A stretch of 64,000 nucleotides of DNA, from the NCBI GenBank assembly GCA_028284445.1, contig JANQRS010000003.1:44023-108022 (forward strand). The letters are read 5' to 3'. Positions within the stretch are counted from its first letter, which is position 1. Each line of letters begins with the position of its first letter. Origin of the DNA: Calditrichia bacterium. GTDB lineage: Bacteria; Calditrichota; Calditrichia; RBG-13-44-9; J075. Both the position numbers and the translations under genes were made by a program. Positions 1 through 9,175 of the stretch are shown piece after piece. The notes under the pieces are model-generated. The model worked only from the letters and a program-made list of their open reading frames with translations. It was not told the origin of the DNA and did no database searches.

Positions 1-1
1 A

Positions 2-229
2 GAGATGACTCACCGCGAATTTGAAATTCTGAAATTTCTCTGGCAGCATCGCAATGAGGTGGTAAGTCGCGACCAAATCCTGACCGAAGTTTGGGGCTAC
101 GATGCCGCGCCAACCACCCGAACTGTGGATAATTTTATCCTCAAATTGCGTCAAAAAATTGAAGAAGAAGCGGCACAGCCGCGACATATCGTGACGGTGC
201 ATGGAATTGGCTATAAACTTTTGGTCTGA
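2..229 (+). CDS. OmpR/PhoB-type response regulator, C-terminal fragment
   Basis: Only the winged-helix DNA-binding domain of a two-component response regulator is in the window; the reading frame is open to the left edge, so the receiver domain and true start lie upstream. The fragment shows the family pattern: a first helix around EILKFL, the VVSRDQIL segment leading into the turn, the recognition helix [15 protein letters not shown], and the C-terminal beta-hairpin wing VHGIGYKL that ends the protein. It would bind direct-repeat operators and is normally activated by phosphorylation of the missing receiver. No partner kinase is visible; the kinase at 9345-10661 is too distant to pair with confidence. 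Confidence 0.9.
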   Translation, partial: EMTHREFEILKFLWQHRNEVVSRDQILTEVWGYDAAPTTRTVDNFILKLRQKIEEEAAQPRHIVTVHGIGYKLLV

Positions 230-260
230 GGCACTACAAGTTACGCCAAATGGAGATTGA

Positions 261-1358
261 ATGAATAGGTATAGCAAATTATTTATCGATTGGATGATTT
301 TGGGTCTTACCCTGCTCTTTATGCCCTTATGGGCGGCTGATGGAGAGGGTGATTGGGACAACAATGATCAGCCGTTTACCCGCATTCTTGATCTGCGAGG
401 ACAATGGTATTTCGAACTGGGAGACAATAAAGATTGGGCACAGGCCGAACATGAGGATAGCGATTGGGACGTGATATTTGTACCTGCGCGCTGGGAGGAC
501 GAAGGGTTTCCCGGTTATGATGGCTTCGCCTGGTATCGCCGCCACTTCAAAATCAGCAGGGATATCCAAAGCTCGACAATTTACCTGCTGCTCGGACAAA
601 TAGATGATGTGGATGCCGTATATATCAACGGACATCTGGTTGGCTACTCCGGCGACTTCCCGCCGAACTATTGGACGGCCTGGCACCGGCACCGTGAATA
701 TGTGGTGCCAGCCTCGGCCTTGAACTTTGACGGCGACAATGTCATTGCCATTCGTGTGTTTGATGAGGGCGGGGCCGGTGGCATTGTTGGCAATAAGATC
801 GGTTTTTTTCGCAAAGAGAATGATCCCATTTTTGAAAAAAGCCTCGCAGGTACCTGGAAATTCAAGACCGGAGACAAAGGGGCATTTCGCAAGCCGAGCT
901 ATAATGATGAGGACTGGCGGGATATTATGGTGCCCGCGCTGTGGGAGAGTCAGGGTATCCACGACTACGATGGTATCGGCTGGTATCGCAAGCGATTCCG
1001 GCTGCCTGAGAATCTGGATACCGACGGTTTGGTGTTATTGCTGGGTAAAATTGATGATTTTGATGAGGTGTTCCTGAACGGCAAACATATCGGCACCACC
1101 GGGCGAATGGGAAAGCGCGTCGGACCGGATCGTCTGGACGATACCTATCGTAAATTACGGATTTATTATCTGCCGGATGACTTGATCAATAAAGGTGGTG
1201 AAAACATCCTTGCCGTGCGGGTATATGATGGCTGGCAGCACGGTGGCATTTATGAAGGCCCGATCGGTATCATCACCGAAAAAAACCTGCGCAGTTGGAT
1301 CCGGGCAACCAACCAAACTTCTCTGTTAACGCGCTTCTTACAGATCTTCTTCGAATAG
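261..1358 (+). CDS. Secreted protein with two tandem GH2-type sugar-binding modules
   Basis: The 365-residue product starts with a hydrophobic signal sequence (about residues 8-25, cleavage near LWA-ADG). The rest is two diverged copies of one jelly-roll module, about residues 46-187 and 195-340. Both carry the hallmarks of the N-terminal sugar-binding domain of glycoside hydrolase family 2 (beta-galactosidase/glucuronidase): W..VPA.WE, YDG..WYR..F, LLLG.IDD.D.V.+NG and .N..A+RV+D. No catalytic TIM barrel follows, so this is probably a non-catalytic exported carbohydrate-binding protein. The start has an AG-rich site about 8 bases upstream (GGAGATTGA). It lies 31 bases after the regulator gene and may share its transcript. 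The sugar ligand is unknown. Confidence 0.75.
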   Translation: MNRYSKLFIDWMILGLTLLFMPLWAADGEGDWDNNDQPFTRILDLRGQWYFELGDNKDWAQAEHEDSDWDVIFVPARWEDEGFPGYDGFAWYRRHFKISRDIQSSTIYLLLGQIDDVDAVYINGHLVGYSGDFPPNYWTAWHRHREYVVPASALNFDGDNVIAIRVFDEGGAGGIVGNKIGFFRKENDPIFEKSLAGTWKFKTGDKGAFRKPSYNDEDWRDIMVPALWESQGIHDYDGIGWYRKRFRLPENLDTDGLVLLLGKIDDFDEVFLNGKHIGTTGRMGKRVGPDRLDDTYRKLRIYYLPDDLINKGGENILAVRVYDGWQHGGIYEGPIGIITEKNLRSWIRATNQTSLLTRFLQIFFE

Positions 1359-1759
1359 GCTGATTTTCCCCGAGGAATTCCTAAGCATATTTAGCGGATT
1401 GGCCGATGCTACGATAGTCTCAAGGAAGAGGCAGAAAGGATGGATTCAGTGAGGAATGTAGTACGGCAGATTCGACGGACTGTCATGTGGCAGCAGTCTC
1501 TTTTCGCCGAAAGTATCACCGGCCAGTCTGTTGCTGAAAATAGGGCAAGCTGTACATTCTGAGGCACTGGCTATTTCGTTCTCTCTCTGTTGTTCATCCC
1601 TCACATTGATAGTTAATTCAATAAAAACAACTGATTATGTGAACCTGCTGTTTTGCCCTGCGTTAACAGCGGCTGATGGTATGATATTTGTAGCTATGGG
1701 CACAATTAGTTGTTTGTATAAACCGGTAACCAGCGTTTCGATTTTATGGAGGATCAGTA
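1359..1759. other. Intergenic region upstream of glnN
   Basis: About 400 bases lie between the sugar-binding protein and glutamine synthetase. I see no gene, no strong hairpin and no recognisable riboswitch. It presumably holds the glnN promoter, but no hexamer pair with standard spacing is convincing. The small open frames crossing it have no coding character. Confidence 0.5.
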
Positions 1760-3940
1760 ATGAGTAACAACAGTGCACGTTTGGACGCCATTCGCGCCAT
1801 TGCAAATGCGGCACCCGTTGAAAGCACTTTTGACTACAAGAATTCACCCACAAGCGAAGTCTGGGGTGATAATGTATTTGACCTGAATTCGATGGCGGAA
1901 CGTTTGCCAAAGAGCGTTTACAAATCGTTGAAGAAGACAATTGAACAAGGCGGCAAGCTGGATCTGCAGGTAGCTGATGTTGTTGCTGAGGCAATGAAGA
2001 CCTGGGCGATTGAGAAGGGGGCAACCCACTATGCCCATGTTTTCTATCCGTTGACAGGCTTAACTGCAGAAAAGCATGACAGCTTTTTTGATCCGGATGG
2101 TCAGGGTGGTACAATTAGCAATTTTCAAGGCGAGCAACTGGTTCAAGGTGAGCCTGATGGGTCCTCCTTTCCTTCCGGCGGTGTGCGCCAAACATTCGAA
2201 GCTCGTGGTTATACGATTTGGGATGTGACCAGTCCGGCTTATATAATGGAAAACCCCAACGGCACGACCCTCTGTATCCCAACCGCTTTTATCTCCTGGA
2301 CTGGCGAAGCGCTGGACAAGAAGACCCCGGTGTTGCGCTCGATGCAGGCGTTGAACACGCAGGCACAGCGTGTCCTGAAGTTCTTCGGCAATGACGGGGC
2401 TATGGTGAGCTCCACTGCCGGACCGGAACAGGAATATTTCCTGATCGACAAAAATTTTTATTATGCGCGTCCCGACCTGATGGCCGCCGGCCGCACGCTT
2501 TTTGGCGCCGCTGCACCGAAGGGCCAGGAATTCGACGATCACTATTTTGGTGTCATTCCGCAGCGCGTCCTGGCGATCATGTTCGAAGTTGAACGCGAAT
2601 TGTTCAAGCTCGGCATTCCGGCGAAGACTCGTCACAATGAAGTCGCGCCCGGGCAGTATGAAATTGCCCCGGTATTCGAATTTGGTAATGTTGCAACTGA
2701 TCACCAGCAGCAGATCATGGTTGCCTTAAAGCGCGTTGCTGAGAAATATGGAATGATTTGTCTTACGCACGAGAAGCCGTTTGCCGGTTTGAACGGTAGT
2801 GGAAAGCACCTGAACTTTTCTTTGGGATCCGCCAAGGCTGGTAACCTGTTTGATCCGGGTGATACACCTGCAGACAATGCCCAGTTCCTGGTAATGTGTG
2901 CGGCAATGATTCAGGCCACCCATCGCTGGGCGAAGCTTTTACGTGCCTCTGTCGCTTCCGCTTCGAACGATCATCGTCTTGGTGCAAATGAAGCACCGCC
3001 GGCGATTATCTCGATCTTCCTTGGTACTGAACTGACGGAAGTTTTTGAATCAATTGCCAAAGGCGCACCTATTTCAGCGGAGAAAGGTGAGTTGAGCATT
3101 GGCGTTGATGTGATTCCGCCGATCCCGAAGCATTCCGGTGATCGCAACCGTACCAGTCCGATGGCTTTTACCGGTAATCGCTTTGAGTTCCGTGCTGTCG
3201 GCTCCAGCCAGTCTCTTGGTATGCCCTTGACGATTCTCAATACCATTATGGCTGAATCGCTGAGCGAATTTGCAGAAAAACTCGAGAAGGCAGATCCGGG
3301 ATCACCTGCGGCAGTCGGCGCAGTGGTTGCCGATATCGTGAGGGACGTCTGGAATAGCTGCTCGCAGGCTGTCTTTAATGGGGATGGTTATTCTGAAGAA
3401 TGGCACCACGAAGCGGAAAGACGCGGTCTGCCGAATCTGCGCACCGCTGCAGACGCTCTGCCTGTTTACAAGAGTAAAGAAGTTGTCAACCTCTTTGGCA
3501 AATTCGGCGTCCTGAACGAAAAGGAAGTGCTCTCGCGTTATGAAGTCTATGCTGAGCAATACGTTGGTAGCGTCAACGTAGAATCGAATCTGGTCGTTGA
3601 GTTGGTTCGCACCATGATTTTCCCGGCTGCTGTTCGCTATCAGAGTGAATTAGCGGCCTCATTGGCGAATCTGAAGGCGGTAGGCATTGAGCCGGACCAC
3701 AAGACGATCGAAAAAGTGACAGCTCTGATTCGTGATCTGCAAGATGGTGTCACTGACCTCGCAGATCTGAAAGATAAGGAAGGTGAAAGTCACGATCCTG
3801 AAAAGCATGGCTTGTTTGTCAAAAACAAAGTTCTGCCGAGAATGGCTGCCATTCGCGAAGTGGTTGACGAACTGGAAGGCTATGTATCGGATGACCTGTG
3901 GCCCTTACCGACCTACCAGGAAATGCTCTTCGTCAAATAA
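1760..3940 (+). CDS. glnN: Glutamine synthetase type III
   Basis: Cytoplasmic enzyme making glutamine from glutamate, ammonia and ATP. At 726 residues it has the size of the GSIII family, well above the ~470 of GSI, and aligns by eye along its whole length. Visible motifs are the metal-binding [10 protein letters not shown] (about residue 222), [12 protein letters not shown] (about 293), [12 protein letters not shown] (about 346, ATP/glutamate site) and [11 protein letters not shown] (about 472). The start is set by GGAGGATCAG directly upstream. The gene stands alone and ends in a strong terminator, so it is likely monocistronic. GSIII is common in Bacteroidota and relatives; nitrogen control is expected but no operator can be identified. 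Confidence 0.97.
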   Translation: MSNNSARLDAIRAIANAAPVESTFDYKNSPTSEVWGDNVFDLNSMAERLPKSVYKSLKKTIEQGGKLDLQVADVVAEAMKTWAIEKGATHYAHVFYPLTGLTAEKHDSFFDPDGQGGTISNFQGEQLVQGEPDGSSFPSGGVRQTFEARGYTIWDVTSPAYIMENPNGTTLCIPTAFISWTGEALDKKTPVLRSMQALNTQAQRVLKFFGNDGAMVSSTAGPEQEYFLIDKNFYYARPDLMAAGRTLFGAAAPKGQEFDDHYFGVIPQRVLAIMFEVERELFKLGIPAKTRHNEVAPGQYEIAPVFEFGNVATDHQQQIMVALKRVAEKYGMICLTHEKPFAGLNGSGKHLNFSLGSAKAGNLFDPGDTPADNAQFLVMCAAMIQATHRWAKLLRASVASASNDHRLGANEAPPAIISIFLGTELTEVFESIAKGAPISAEKGELSIGVDVIPPIPKHSGDRNRTSPMAFTGNRFEFRAVGSSQSLGMPLTILNTIMAESLSEFAEKLEKADPGSPAAVGAVVADIVRDVWNSCSQAVFNGDGYSEEWHHEAERRGLPNLRTAADALPVYKSKEVVNLFGKFGVLNEKEVLSRYEVYAEQYVGSVNVESNLVVELVRTMIFPAAVRYQSELAASLANLKAVGIEPDHKTIEKVTALIRDLQDGVTDLADLKDKEGESHDPEKHGLFVKNKVLPRMAAIREVVDELEGYVSDDLWPLPTYQEMLFVK

Positions 3941-3968
3941 TTTCCATAAACATCTGTGTTGTGCCAAG

Positions 3969-3995
3969 ACGCCTCCCTCGGGAGGCGTTTTTTTT
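3969..3995 (+). terminator. Rho-independent terminator of glnN
   Basis: A GC-rich stem (ACGCCTCCC pairing with GGGAGGCGT, very short loop) is followed at once by a run of eight T (3988-3995), 29 bases after the glnN stop codon. This is the textbook intrinsic terminator layout. Confidence 0.9.
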
Positions 3996-4044
3996 GCAAC
4001 ATCCCCCTGTTTCCCCCTTCGAAGGGGATTCAGGGGGATGTTGC
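3996..4044. repeat. CCCCCT/TTCGAA palindromic repeat, copy A
   Basis: A 49-base palindrome: GCAACATCCCCCTG (3996-4009) pairs with CAGGGGGATGTTGC (4031-4044), and inside them CCCCTTCGAAGGGG forms a second nested palindrome. Related copies lie at 20570-20617, 30616-30663 and 42090-42138. All are intergenic. Confidence 0.85.
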
Positions 4045-4145
4045 GTCAGGCTCGCAAGCTCGCTAAAACAGGTCTTTTACGGCGAGCTTGCGAGCCTGAC
4101 GCGGCGGAGCCGCTGACGCCAACGGAGTTGGCTGCCGGCCGAAGG
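4043..4145. repeat. Compound hairpin cluster downstream of glnN
   Basis: A perfect 21-base inverted repeat (4043-4063 with 4082-4102, 18-base loop) is followed by three small perfect hairpins with three-base loops: GCGGC-GGA-GCCGC (4101-4113), GCCAAC-GGA-GTTGGC (4118-4132) and GGCC-GAA-GGCC (about 4137-4147). The cluster abuts palindrome copy A. No protein is encoded. The same GGA-loop hairpin recurs at several other intergenic sites. Confidence 0.8.
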
Positions 4146-4374
4146 CCCTTGTGACATACTTTGACATTTCTTTACGCTGCCCTGACACCTCATGATATTC
4201 ATTTTCCTACATTGTTCTTGAGTTTCAAATAAAAAGGAGCCGTGACATTTTGTGACACAACTTTACAAGTTGATAACATCTATTTCCGGCAACCTCCGTT
4301 TGATTAAGAGAACGATATAGAGAACATCGAAACATTAAAAAATAGAGACAACATCACAACAAGAGAGGTAAGTC

Positions 4375-4812
4375 ATGAAATCAGCATTTTTACTCGCAGC
4401 CGTTTTATTCTTTTCTTCATCCGTAACAGATTTGATGTTTGCCCAATCAAATGAAACGCGAAATGATACACTCATCGAATACCCGGTAGCTTCTGCTGCC
4501 AATTATCTGAACGCACTCAAGCATCACAACGCCGGCGTTGTTGAGTCCGCCATTTTTCATGCCGCCAAATACAAGATGATGAATCTGGATGCCGATACAG
4601 ACGCAATGGAAACGCAGCTACGACATTTGAACAAGGAAGGCAAAACCAGCGCTGTGCGCTACAAGGCCGGATTGGTTGTGCAATATTTTGAATCGCCCGA
4701 TCTATTCGACAATATTCATAAGAAGAATTACAAAGCCGATTCAGATGAACTGTATGCAGAACTGGCAATGCAACTTCAGCGTGAATACCTGGTGAACTGG
4801 GATGAGAAGTAA
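4375..4812 (+). CDS. Small secreted protein of unknown function
   Basis: The 145-residue product begins with a signal peptide (hydrophobic residues about 4-15, likely cleavage after MFA at about 24). The mature part, about 120 residues, is mixed-charge and probably helical, with an ANYLNAL...VVESAIFHAAKYK stretch that could be a HEAT-like helical pair; I do not recognise a family. The start is well supported by GAGAGG seven bases before ATG. It has its own 430-base upstream region and ends four bases before the convergent acetyltransferase gene. Function is unknown; the periplasm or cell surface is the likely location. Confidence 0.7.
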   Translation: MKSAFLLAAVLFFSSSVTDLMFAQSNETRNDTLIEYPVASAANYLNALKHHNAGVVESAIFHAAKYKMMNLDADTDAMETQLRHLNKEGKTSAVRYKAGLVVQYFESPDLFDNIHKKNYKADSDELYAELAMQLQREYLVNWDEK

Positions 4813-4816
4813 AATG

Positions 4817-5266
4817 CTAGAGGGTGCGCGTCATCAGAAAATACTTGTCCCGTTTTTCGAATGACAAAGCAGTATACAGTTTTTGAGCCTGAAGATTGTC
4901 CCGATTGACTTCCAAATGAATTCCCTTGATTCCCACGGCAGCCGCCTGTTGCGCAACTTGTGACAGAGCGGCTTTGCCGATTCCCTGCCCGCGAAAAGCC
5001 TTATCAAGATACATTTCATCGAGGAATGCGTCACGGCCGCCAAATTCAATGCTATAACCGAAGCATAAGGCAATATAGCCGGCAAGCTGTTGCCCCGCAT
5101 AAACCAGCCAAATTCGTCCGGCATCGGTTTGCGCCAGCAAAGGTTCTATTGCCCGGCGAACCGTATCACGTTCAAAGGGGATTTCTTCAAACGCATGATA
5201 AGCCTGTATAAAGTCGAGGACGACTTCCTGATCGTCGATGGTTGCCAAATCAATGCGGACGCTCAT
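4817..5266 (-). CDS. GNAT-family N-acetyltransferase
   Basis: A 149-residue single-domain acetyltransferase using acetyl-CoA. The acetyl-CoA pyrophosphate loop is seen as RGQGIGKAAL (about residue 97), preceded by the DEMYLDKAFRG strand; GIHLEVNRDNLQAQKLY is the usual C-terminal motif leading to the Y near FEKRDKYFLM. The N-terminal part (DDQEVVLDFIQAYHAFE) matches family members acting on small amines or amino acids, but the substrate cannot be read from sequence. Its ATG overlaps the rsmE stop codon as ATGA, so the two genes are translationally coupled. Confidence 0.88.
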   Translation of the reverse strand: MSVRIDLATIDDQEVVLDFIQAYHAFEEIPFERDTVRRAIEPLLAQTDAGRIWLVYAGQQLAGYIALCFGYSIEFGGRDAFLDEMYLDKAFRGQGIGKAALSQVAQQAAAVGIKGIHLEVNRDNLQAQKLYTALSFEKRDKYFLMTRTL

Positions 5267-5979
5267 AGGCCCAGCCTCATCTTTAATTGTGAGACAGCTA
5301 CAATTGCCGCGGTTTCAGCTCGAAGAATATGCTGACCGAGGGAAATTTGCTGAAAGTTTTCTGACTTGGAAGCGGCGACTTCCTCCTCGCTAAATCCGCC
5401 TTCCGGGCCGATCAGTATCGTGGCCCCATTGCTGCTGTCAGCAGGTAGTTCGGATAGCGACACAGCGGATGCGCCGGGATGAGCAACTAGCAAAAGATGA
5501 TTCTTTTCCCTCTTGCTGGTCGACAGCCATTCTTTGAAATCGAGTAGGGGAGAGATTTTCGGCATATAAGCCTGCCCACTTTGCTTCATTGCCGCGACGG
5601 CGATGTTTTGCAGATGCTGATGTTTGAATTGCCGGACGCTGCTATGTTGAAATGTTATCGGTTGAATGCAACCGATGCCCAATTCGGTGAGCTTCTCGAT
5701 GGCCCAGTCCATGCGATTGGGGCGGATTAAGGCCAGGCCGACCACAATGCTCTGCTCTGCTAATGGTGCAATGGTTTCCAATTGATCAACAAGGCAGGTA
5801 ACGCTTCCGCGATCAGCAGACTGAATTGTGCAAGTGGCCAACAGTCCTTTACCGTTGGTGAGCCGGATCTGCTCACCACTACGTTTGCGGAACACCCGCT
5901 GAATATGATGGGCCTCAGGGCCGGAGAGCGGTACTTGTTCCTGGGAAGATTTGAGATCCGGCGCATAGAAAAGGTTCAT
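5263..5979 (-). CDS. rsmE: 16S rRNA (uracil-1498-N3)-methyltransferase
   Basis: Methylates U1498 of 16S rRNA with S-adenosylmethionine. The 238-residue length is normal. The protein has the N-terminal PUA-like part (HHIQRVFRKRSGEQIRLTNG) and the C-terminal SPOUT knot, seen as TILIGPEGGFSEEE (about residue 188) and SLGQHILRAETAA near the end. GWAIEKLTELG-type residues (MDWAIEKLTELGI) are also typical. A GGGAG site lies just upstream of ATG. It is followed in the same transcript by the acetyltransferase with a four-base overlap. Confidence 0.96.
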   Translation of the reverse strand: MNLFYAPDLKSSQEQVPLSGPEAHHIQRVFRKRSGEQIRLTNGKGLLATCTIQSADRGSVTCLVDQLETIAPLAEQSIVVGLALIRPNRMDWAIEKLTELGIGCIQPITFQHSSVRQFKHQHLQNIAVAAMKQSGQAYMPKISPLLDFKEWLSTSKREKNHLLLVAHPGASAVSLSELPADSSNGATILIGPEGGFSEEEVAASKSENFQQISLGQHILRAETAAIVAVSQLKMRLGL

Positions 5980-6007
5980 TGGTTGCTCCCTTGACAGGAA
6001 AGAGACA

Positions 6008-7369
6008 TCAGAAGCTTACACCACCAAGAATCAACCACTCGCGATTGCCGTCGTCGTTCCAGGCATGTTCGATACGAAGGAGGTAAATATACGGCAGGTG
6101 CAGATGCAGGCCAAGGCCGTAGCCGGTGTTGTGGTTGCCAATTGAGAGCTCTTCTTTACGGTCCCAAACCACGCCGCTGTCCATAAATGCCCCAACGCTG
6201 ACGCCGTACTTAAGATCCTTGAATACACCGGAGGTGGCTTCCGGGGCATCGCCCCAGGATAAGAAACGAACCGGTAGCAGATTTACGCGCAGTTCATAAC
6301 TTTGCAACATCAGGTTTTGGGCGGTCAAGCGGCGATTAAAATGGCCGCGAATGCGGTCGCCAAAGCCAATAAAGACGCGATCGTACACCGGTAGATCGCC
6401 ACGATTCAACCGAAGTAAATTGCGAGCGCCAATACTGATCCGCGAGGTGATAGGCAGGTAGCCGCGATTATCAAATTCAAATCGCCAGAAGTCAGGCTGC
6501 TGGTCTGTAAATCCATTTTTTGAAATTGTGTAGCGCAAGAACACCCCTTTGGTTGGGTATTCGAAGAGGTTTCGATAGTCGCTGCGCCACTGCAAGCTCA
6601 GGCGGGTCGTAATATCGCTACCGTCGCCGGAGATACTCAATGATTCCAACCCTTCGTCAAACCTGATGCGTCGCATGCCAAATGTTGCCGTTACGGAATT
6701 GTGCAGATCGAGCCGCTTGCCGAGGGAAATCGACCCACCAAGATGACGTTCTTCAATATTCTCTCCCTCTGATACTGCCGCTGCCGTCGAATCCAGGAAA
6801 ACCCGATTGGCATTAATATCGTAGAATTTGTTGCGAACCCGACGGGCTCTCAGGTTTATGCCGAGAATTAGGCGAGAATGCTTGCCAACCCAGGGATTGT
6901 TATACCTGATAAAGAAAGCCGGATTAAACCCCGCCCAGCCCCCAATGCTAAGTTGCTCATTCATGCCGCGAAAATTCAGGTGGCTTACCTGGAAGCCGTA
7001 ACTGGCCTGATCCCATTCCTGATCATTGAGAAAGAATACCGGGACCGGATAGATATACCAGGTCTCCGCTACGTCAATCATCAAAATATTCTTACCGTTG
7101 TTTTCCTCAATAAATAGCTCAACTCGCTTAAACAGGAAAAGATTCGATAGTCGCTCCTGGATGTAGTGAATGTCCTTGAGCTCCATTTTTGCCGGTAGAT
7201 CGAAAGGTATTTCACGCAGCAGGACTTCTTTCTTGGTGCGCTTGTTTCCGTGGACTTCTATGGCGTCAATTTGAATGGGGAATTGGACGAATTCTTCATC
7301 CTGAGGGAAGGTTGCCGCACTGAAAATCAATATCAGCAGTAGAGCGGCAGAAAAATGTAGTTGCTTCAT
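6008..7369 (-). CDS. Short Omp85/BamA-family outer-membrane protein, single POTRA
   Basis: The 453-residue protein has a signal peptide (about residues 1-22), one POTRA-like domain (about 29-105, IDAIEVHGNKRTKKEVLLREI and LFLFKRVELFI) and a C-terminal beta barrel of about 340 residues. The conserved L6-loop signature RIRGHF of Omp85 barrels is at about residue 340, and the chain ends in a strand with terminal F (LILGGVSF). BamA has five POTRA domains and about 800 residues, so this is a minimal member of the superfamily; it could be an assembly or translocation pore for a specific client. No Shine-Dalgarno is obvious before ATG. It is not clearly operonic. Confidence 0.85.
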   Translation of the reverse strand: MKQLHFSAALLLILIFSAATFPQDEEFVQFPIQIDAIEVHGNKRTKKEVLLREIPFDLPAKMELKDIHYIQERLSNLFLFKRVELFIEENNGKNILMIDVAETWYIYPVPVFFLNDQEWDQASYGFQVSHLNFRGMNEQLSIGGWAGFNPAFFIRYNNPWVGKHSRLILGINLRARRVRNKFYDINANRVFLDSTAAAVSEGENIEERHLGGSISLGKRLDLHNSVTATFGMRRIRFDEGLESLSISGDGSDITTRLSLQWRSDYRNLFEYPTKGVFLRYTISKNGFTDQQPDFWRFEFDNRGYLPITSRISIGARNLLRLNRGDLPVYDRVFIGFGDRIRGHFNRRLTAQNLMLQSYELRVNLLPVRFLSWGDAPEATSGVFKDLKYGVSVGAFMDSGVVWDRKEELSIGNHNTGYGLGLHLHLPYIYLLRIEHAWNDDGNREWLILGGVSF

Positions 7370-7555
7370 TTAAAAACGATCCGGATAGTTCTGGGTTGGT
7401 GCCGGCCGTCGGCCAGGCGGGATTGATTGCCATGTCTCCGCATACAAAATGTATGATCGGGATATTGAGAGAGTTCCATATTTGCCGAATGAAATCAAAT
7501 ATGGGGCAAACTTAGGTATGACTTGAGCGATTGTCAAGAAACGATTGGATTGTCA

Positions 7556-9145
7556 TCAGGTTATCCAGATTGGATTCGTCAGGCAGAAATATTGCAGATC
7601 GGTTCGAACTTCCAGGCGAAGATAGCCGGGCGGCAGTCCGGAAGAAAAGTGCAAGGGCCTTTCTACAGTCATAAGGGAGGGGAGGAATTCGATGCTGCGG
7701 GTCTCTTCCCGTGAGGCCGAATAGTCCCCGATATAGAGGTTGATTTGCGCCAGCCTACCAAATTCATCACTAGTGCTGCACTGAATGGATAGCTGGAATG
7801 CTTCGTTGGCTGATATTGAAGAGCCAATGCTGCTTGTTCTTTGCGTGCCGGCGATGAGCAGGTTTGCGGCCGGGCCGTTGGAGATGATCACCTGCTTTTG
7901 GCGCAGACTGGTGAGCAAATTGTCTCGCGAAAGCTCGCCTTCACAATAAATGCCGCTGCGAGTTTCTCCCAGGCGCTGCTGCAATTCATTGACCATTCTC
8001 AGGAAAGGAATGGTGATTTGCCGGTAGCGATTAAAATTGCCATGCGCATCTGTTCCGCCCAGGATGCCGACTTGATGTCCGCTTAGCAGCACTTTTCGCC
8101 AGCGATTGAGCCCTTTCTGAAATGCACGGTCGATGCGGCCGTTAAGAATTTGCCAGTAATCAAGTTCCTGCAGCGTTAGGTCCTTGCGCCGCCAGTGACC
8201 TCGATTCAGGATCAGGCGCTGCGATAGCGGCGGGGCATCAAAGGGATGTGCGGCAGCAATAATGACCTCTGCTTCGCGACGCGCGTTTTTGAGAAGCTCC
8301 GGCAAGGCCGATGTCGGCCTGGTTCGCAGGGGCTTTTCGCCACTGTCGCCATCGCCGGGATGGTATTGACGATTGCCGAGGATCAGGCAGTGGACGTTTT
8401 CCCGCTGATGATTCCCGACCGATACCTCTTCTCCGTTAAGGATGACGAATTCCTTTTCCTCTGCGTTTAGGTGTGTAATTTCCTGCTGCTGCGTTTGCCA
8501 TTTCTTCAGATCCGGATCGTTTCGGGTATAGTCGCCCGGCAGATCGTCCAGATCGTACGAATGATCGGTGATGCCGATAAAGTCCAGACCAAGGGAGCGG
8601 GCGCAAATGGCGGTTTCCGCAATCGGCGCACCAAATTCGATCTGGTCATCGGTGTAGTTGCTGTGAAGATGCACATCGCCCCAGCGCAAACCGGGCAAAA
8701 TCGGTAGACCCTCGCCGGCGATATCTATTTGAAAAGGGTGACGAGGTATATGCCGGTAATTATCCTGCACCAATACACGTTTGCCTTGCCTGATAGAATA
8801 CCAAAGTTGTGCTTCCAGGAAATAGCGCCCTGTTTCGGCAAAGTGCCTTGCCGGAAGCCGGAAAGTCCGGGCACTAAATCGGGTATCACATGCCTGGTTT
8901 AAGGTCTTTTCCCAAGTGCCTGTTTGCCCTTGCTCTGTGGAAATATGCACAGCGATGCGCTCCAGCTGGCACTGAAAACGATCCGCATCTTTGACAAAGA
9001 GGAAAAGAGGAACATCGTTTCCTTTAACACCGCGATAGGGTAGATCGAAAATAATTTCCGGCTCACGATGAAAGAGGCGGCTGAAGATGCCAGGTATGCG
9101 ATAATGAATCTCAGCGTAACTAAGAAAGGGGAGCATGGGCGGCAT
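7556..9145 (-). CDS. PHP-domain metallohydrolase (CehA/McbA-like)
   Basis: A 529-residue protein with an N-terminal region of about 150 residues resembling a beta-sandwich, then a PHP domain carrying the metal ligands of that superfamily: GDVHLHSNYTDD (His159, His161), GITDHS (Asp194, His195), NGEE and ENVHCL (about 238-252), IAAAHPFD (about 297) and GGTDAHGN (about 370). PHP enzymes hydrolyse phosphoesters or related bonds with a di- or tri-metal centre; the CehA/McbA subgroup includes carbaryl hydrolases, but the substrate here is unknown. There is no signal peptide, so it is cytoplasmic. The region upstream of its start is repeat DNA. Confidence 0.85.
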   Translation of the reverse strand: MPPMLPFLSYAEIHYRIPGIFSRLFHREPEIIFDLPYRGVKGNDVPLFLFVKDADRFQCQLERIAVHISTEQGQTGTWEKTLNQACDTRFSARTFRLPARHFAETGRYFLEAQLWYSIRQGKRVLVQDNYRHIPRHPFQIDIAGEGLPILPGLRWGDVHLHSNYTDDQIEFGAPIAETAICARSLGLDFIGITDHSYDLDDLPGDYTRNDPDLKKWQTQQQEITHLNAEEKEFVILNGEEVSVGNHQRENVHCLILGNRQYHPGDGDSGEKPLRTRPTSALPELLKNARREAEVIIAAAHPFDAPPLSQRLILNRGHWRRKDLTLQELDYWQILNGRIDRAFQKGLNRWRKVLLSGHQVGILGGTDAHGNFNRYRQITIPFLRMVNELQQRLGETRSGIYCEGELSRDNLLTSLRQKQVIISNGPAANLLIAGTQRTSSIGSSISANEAFQLSIQCSTSDEFGRLAQINLYIGDYSASREETRSIEFLPSLMTVERPLHFSSGLPPGYLRLEVRTDLQYFCLTNPIWIT

Positions 9146-9175
9146 GTGTTGAGAGTTCGTTCATGGAAGAGGATA

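Noticed and set aside
4160..4240. TTGACA at 4160 and repeated TGTGACA as promoter and regulator site for the small secreted protein
   Set aside because: No -10 box at the right distance and the TGTGACA copies are not arranged as a clear dyad.
4242..4305. Short GTG-started frame after AAGGAG as a leader peptide
   Set aside because: Only two bases separate the site from the codon, too close for normal initiation, and no attenuator-like structure follows.
7476..7504. CCATATTTG/CAAATATGG inverted repeat as terminator of the PHP gene
   Set aside because: AT-rich arms, 11-base loop and no T run.
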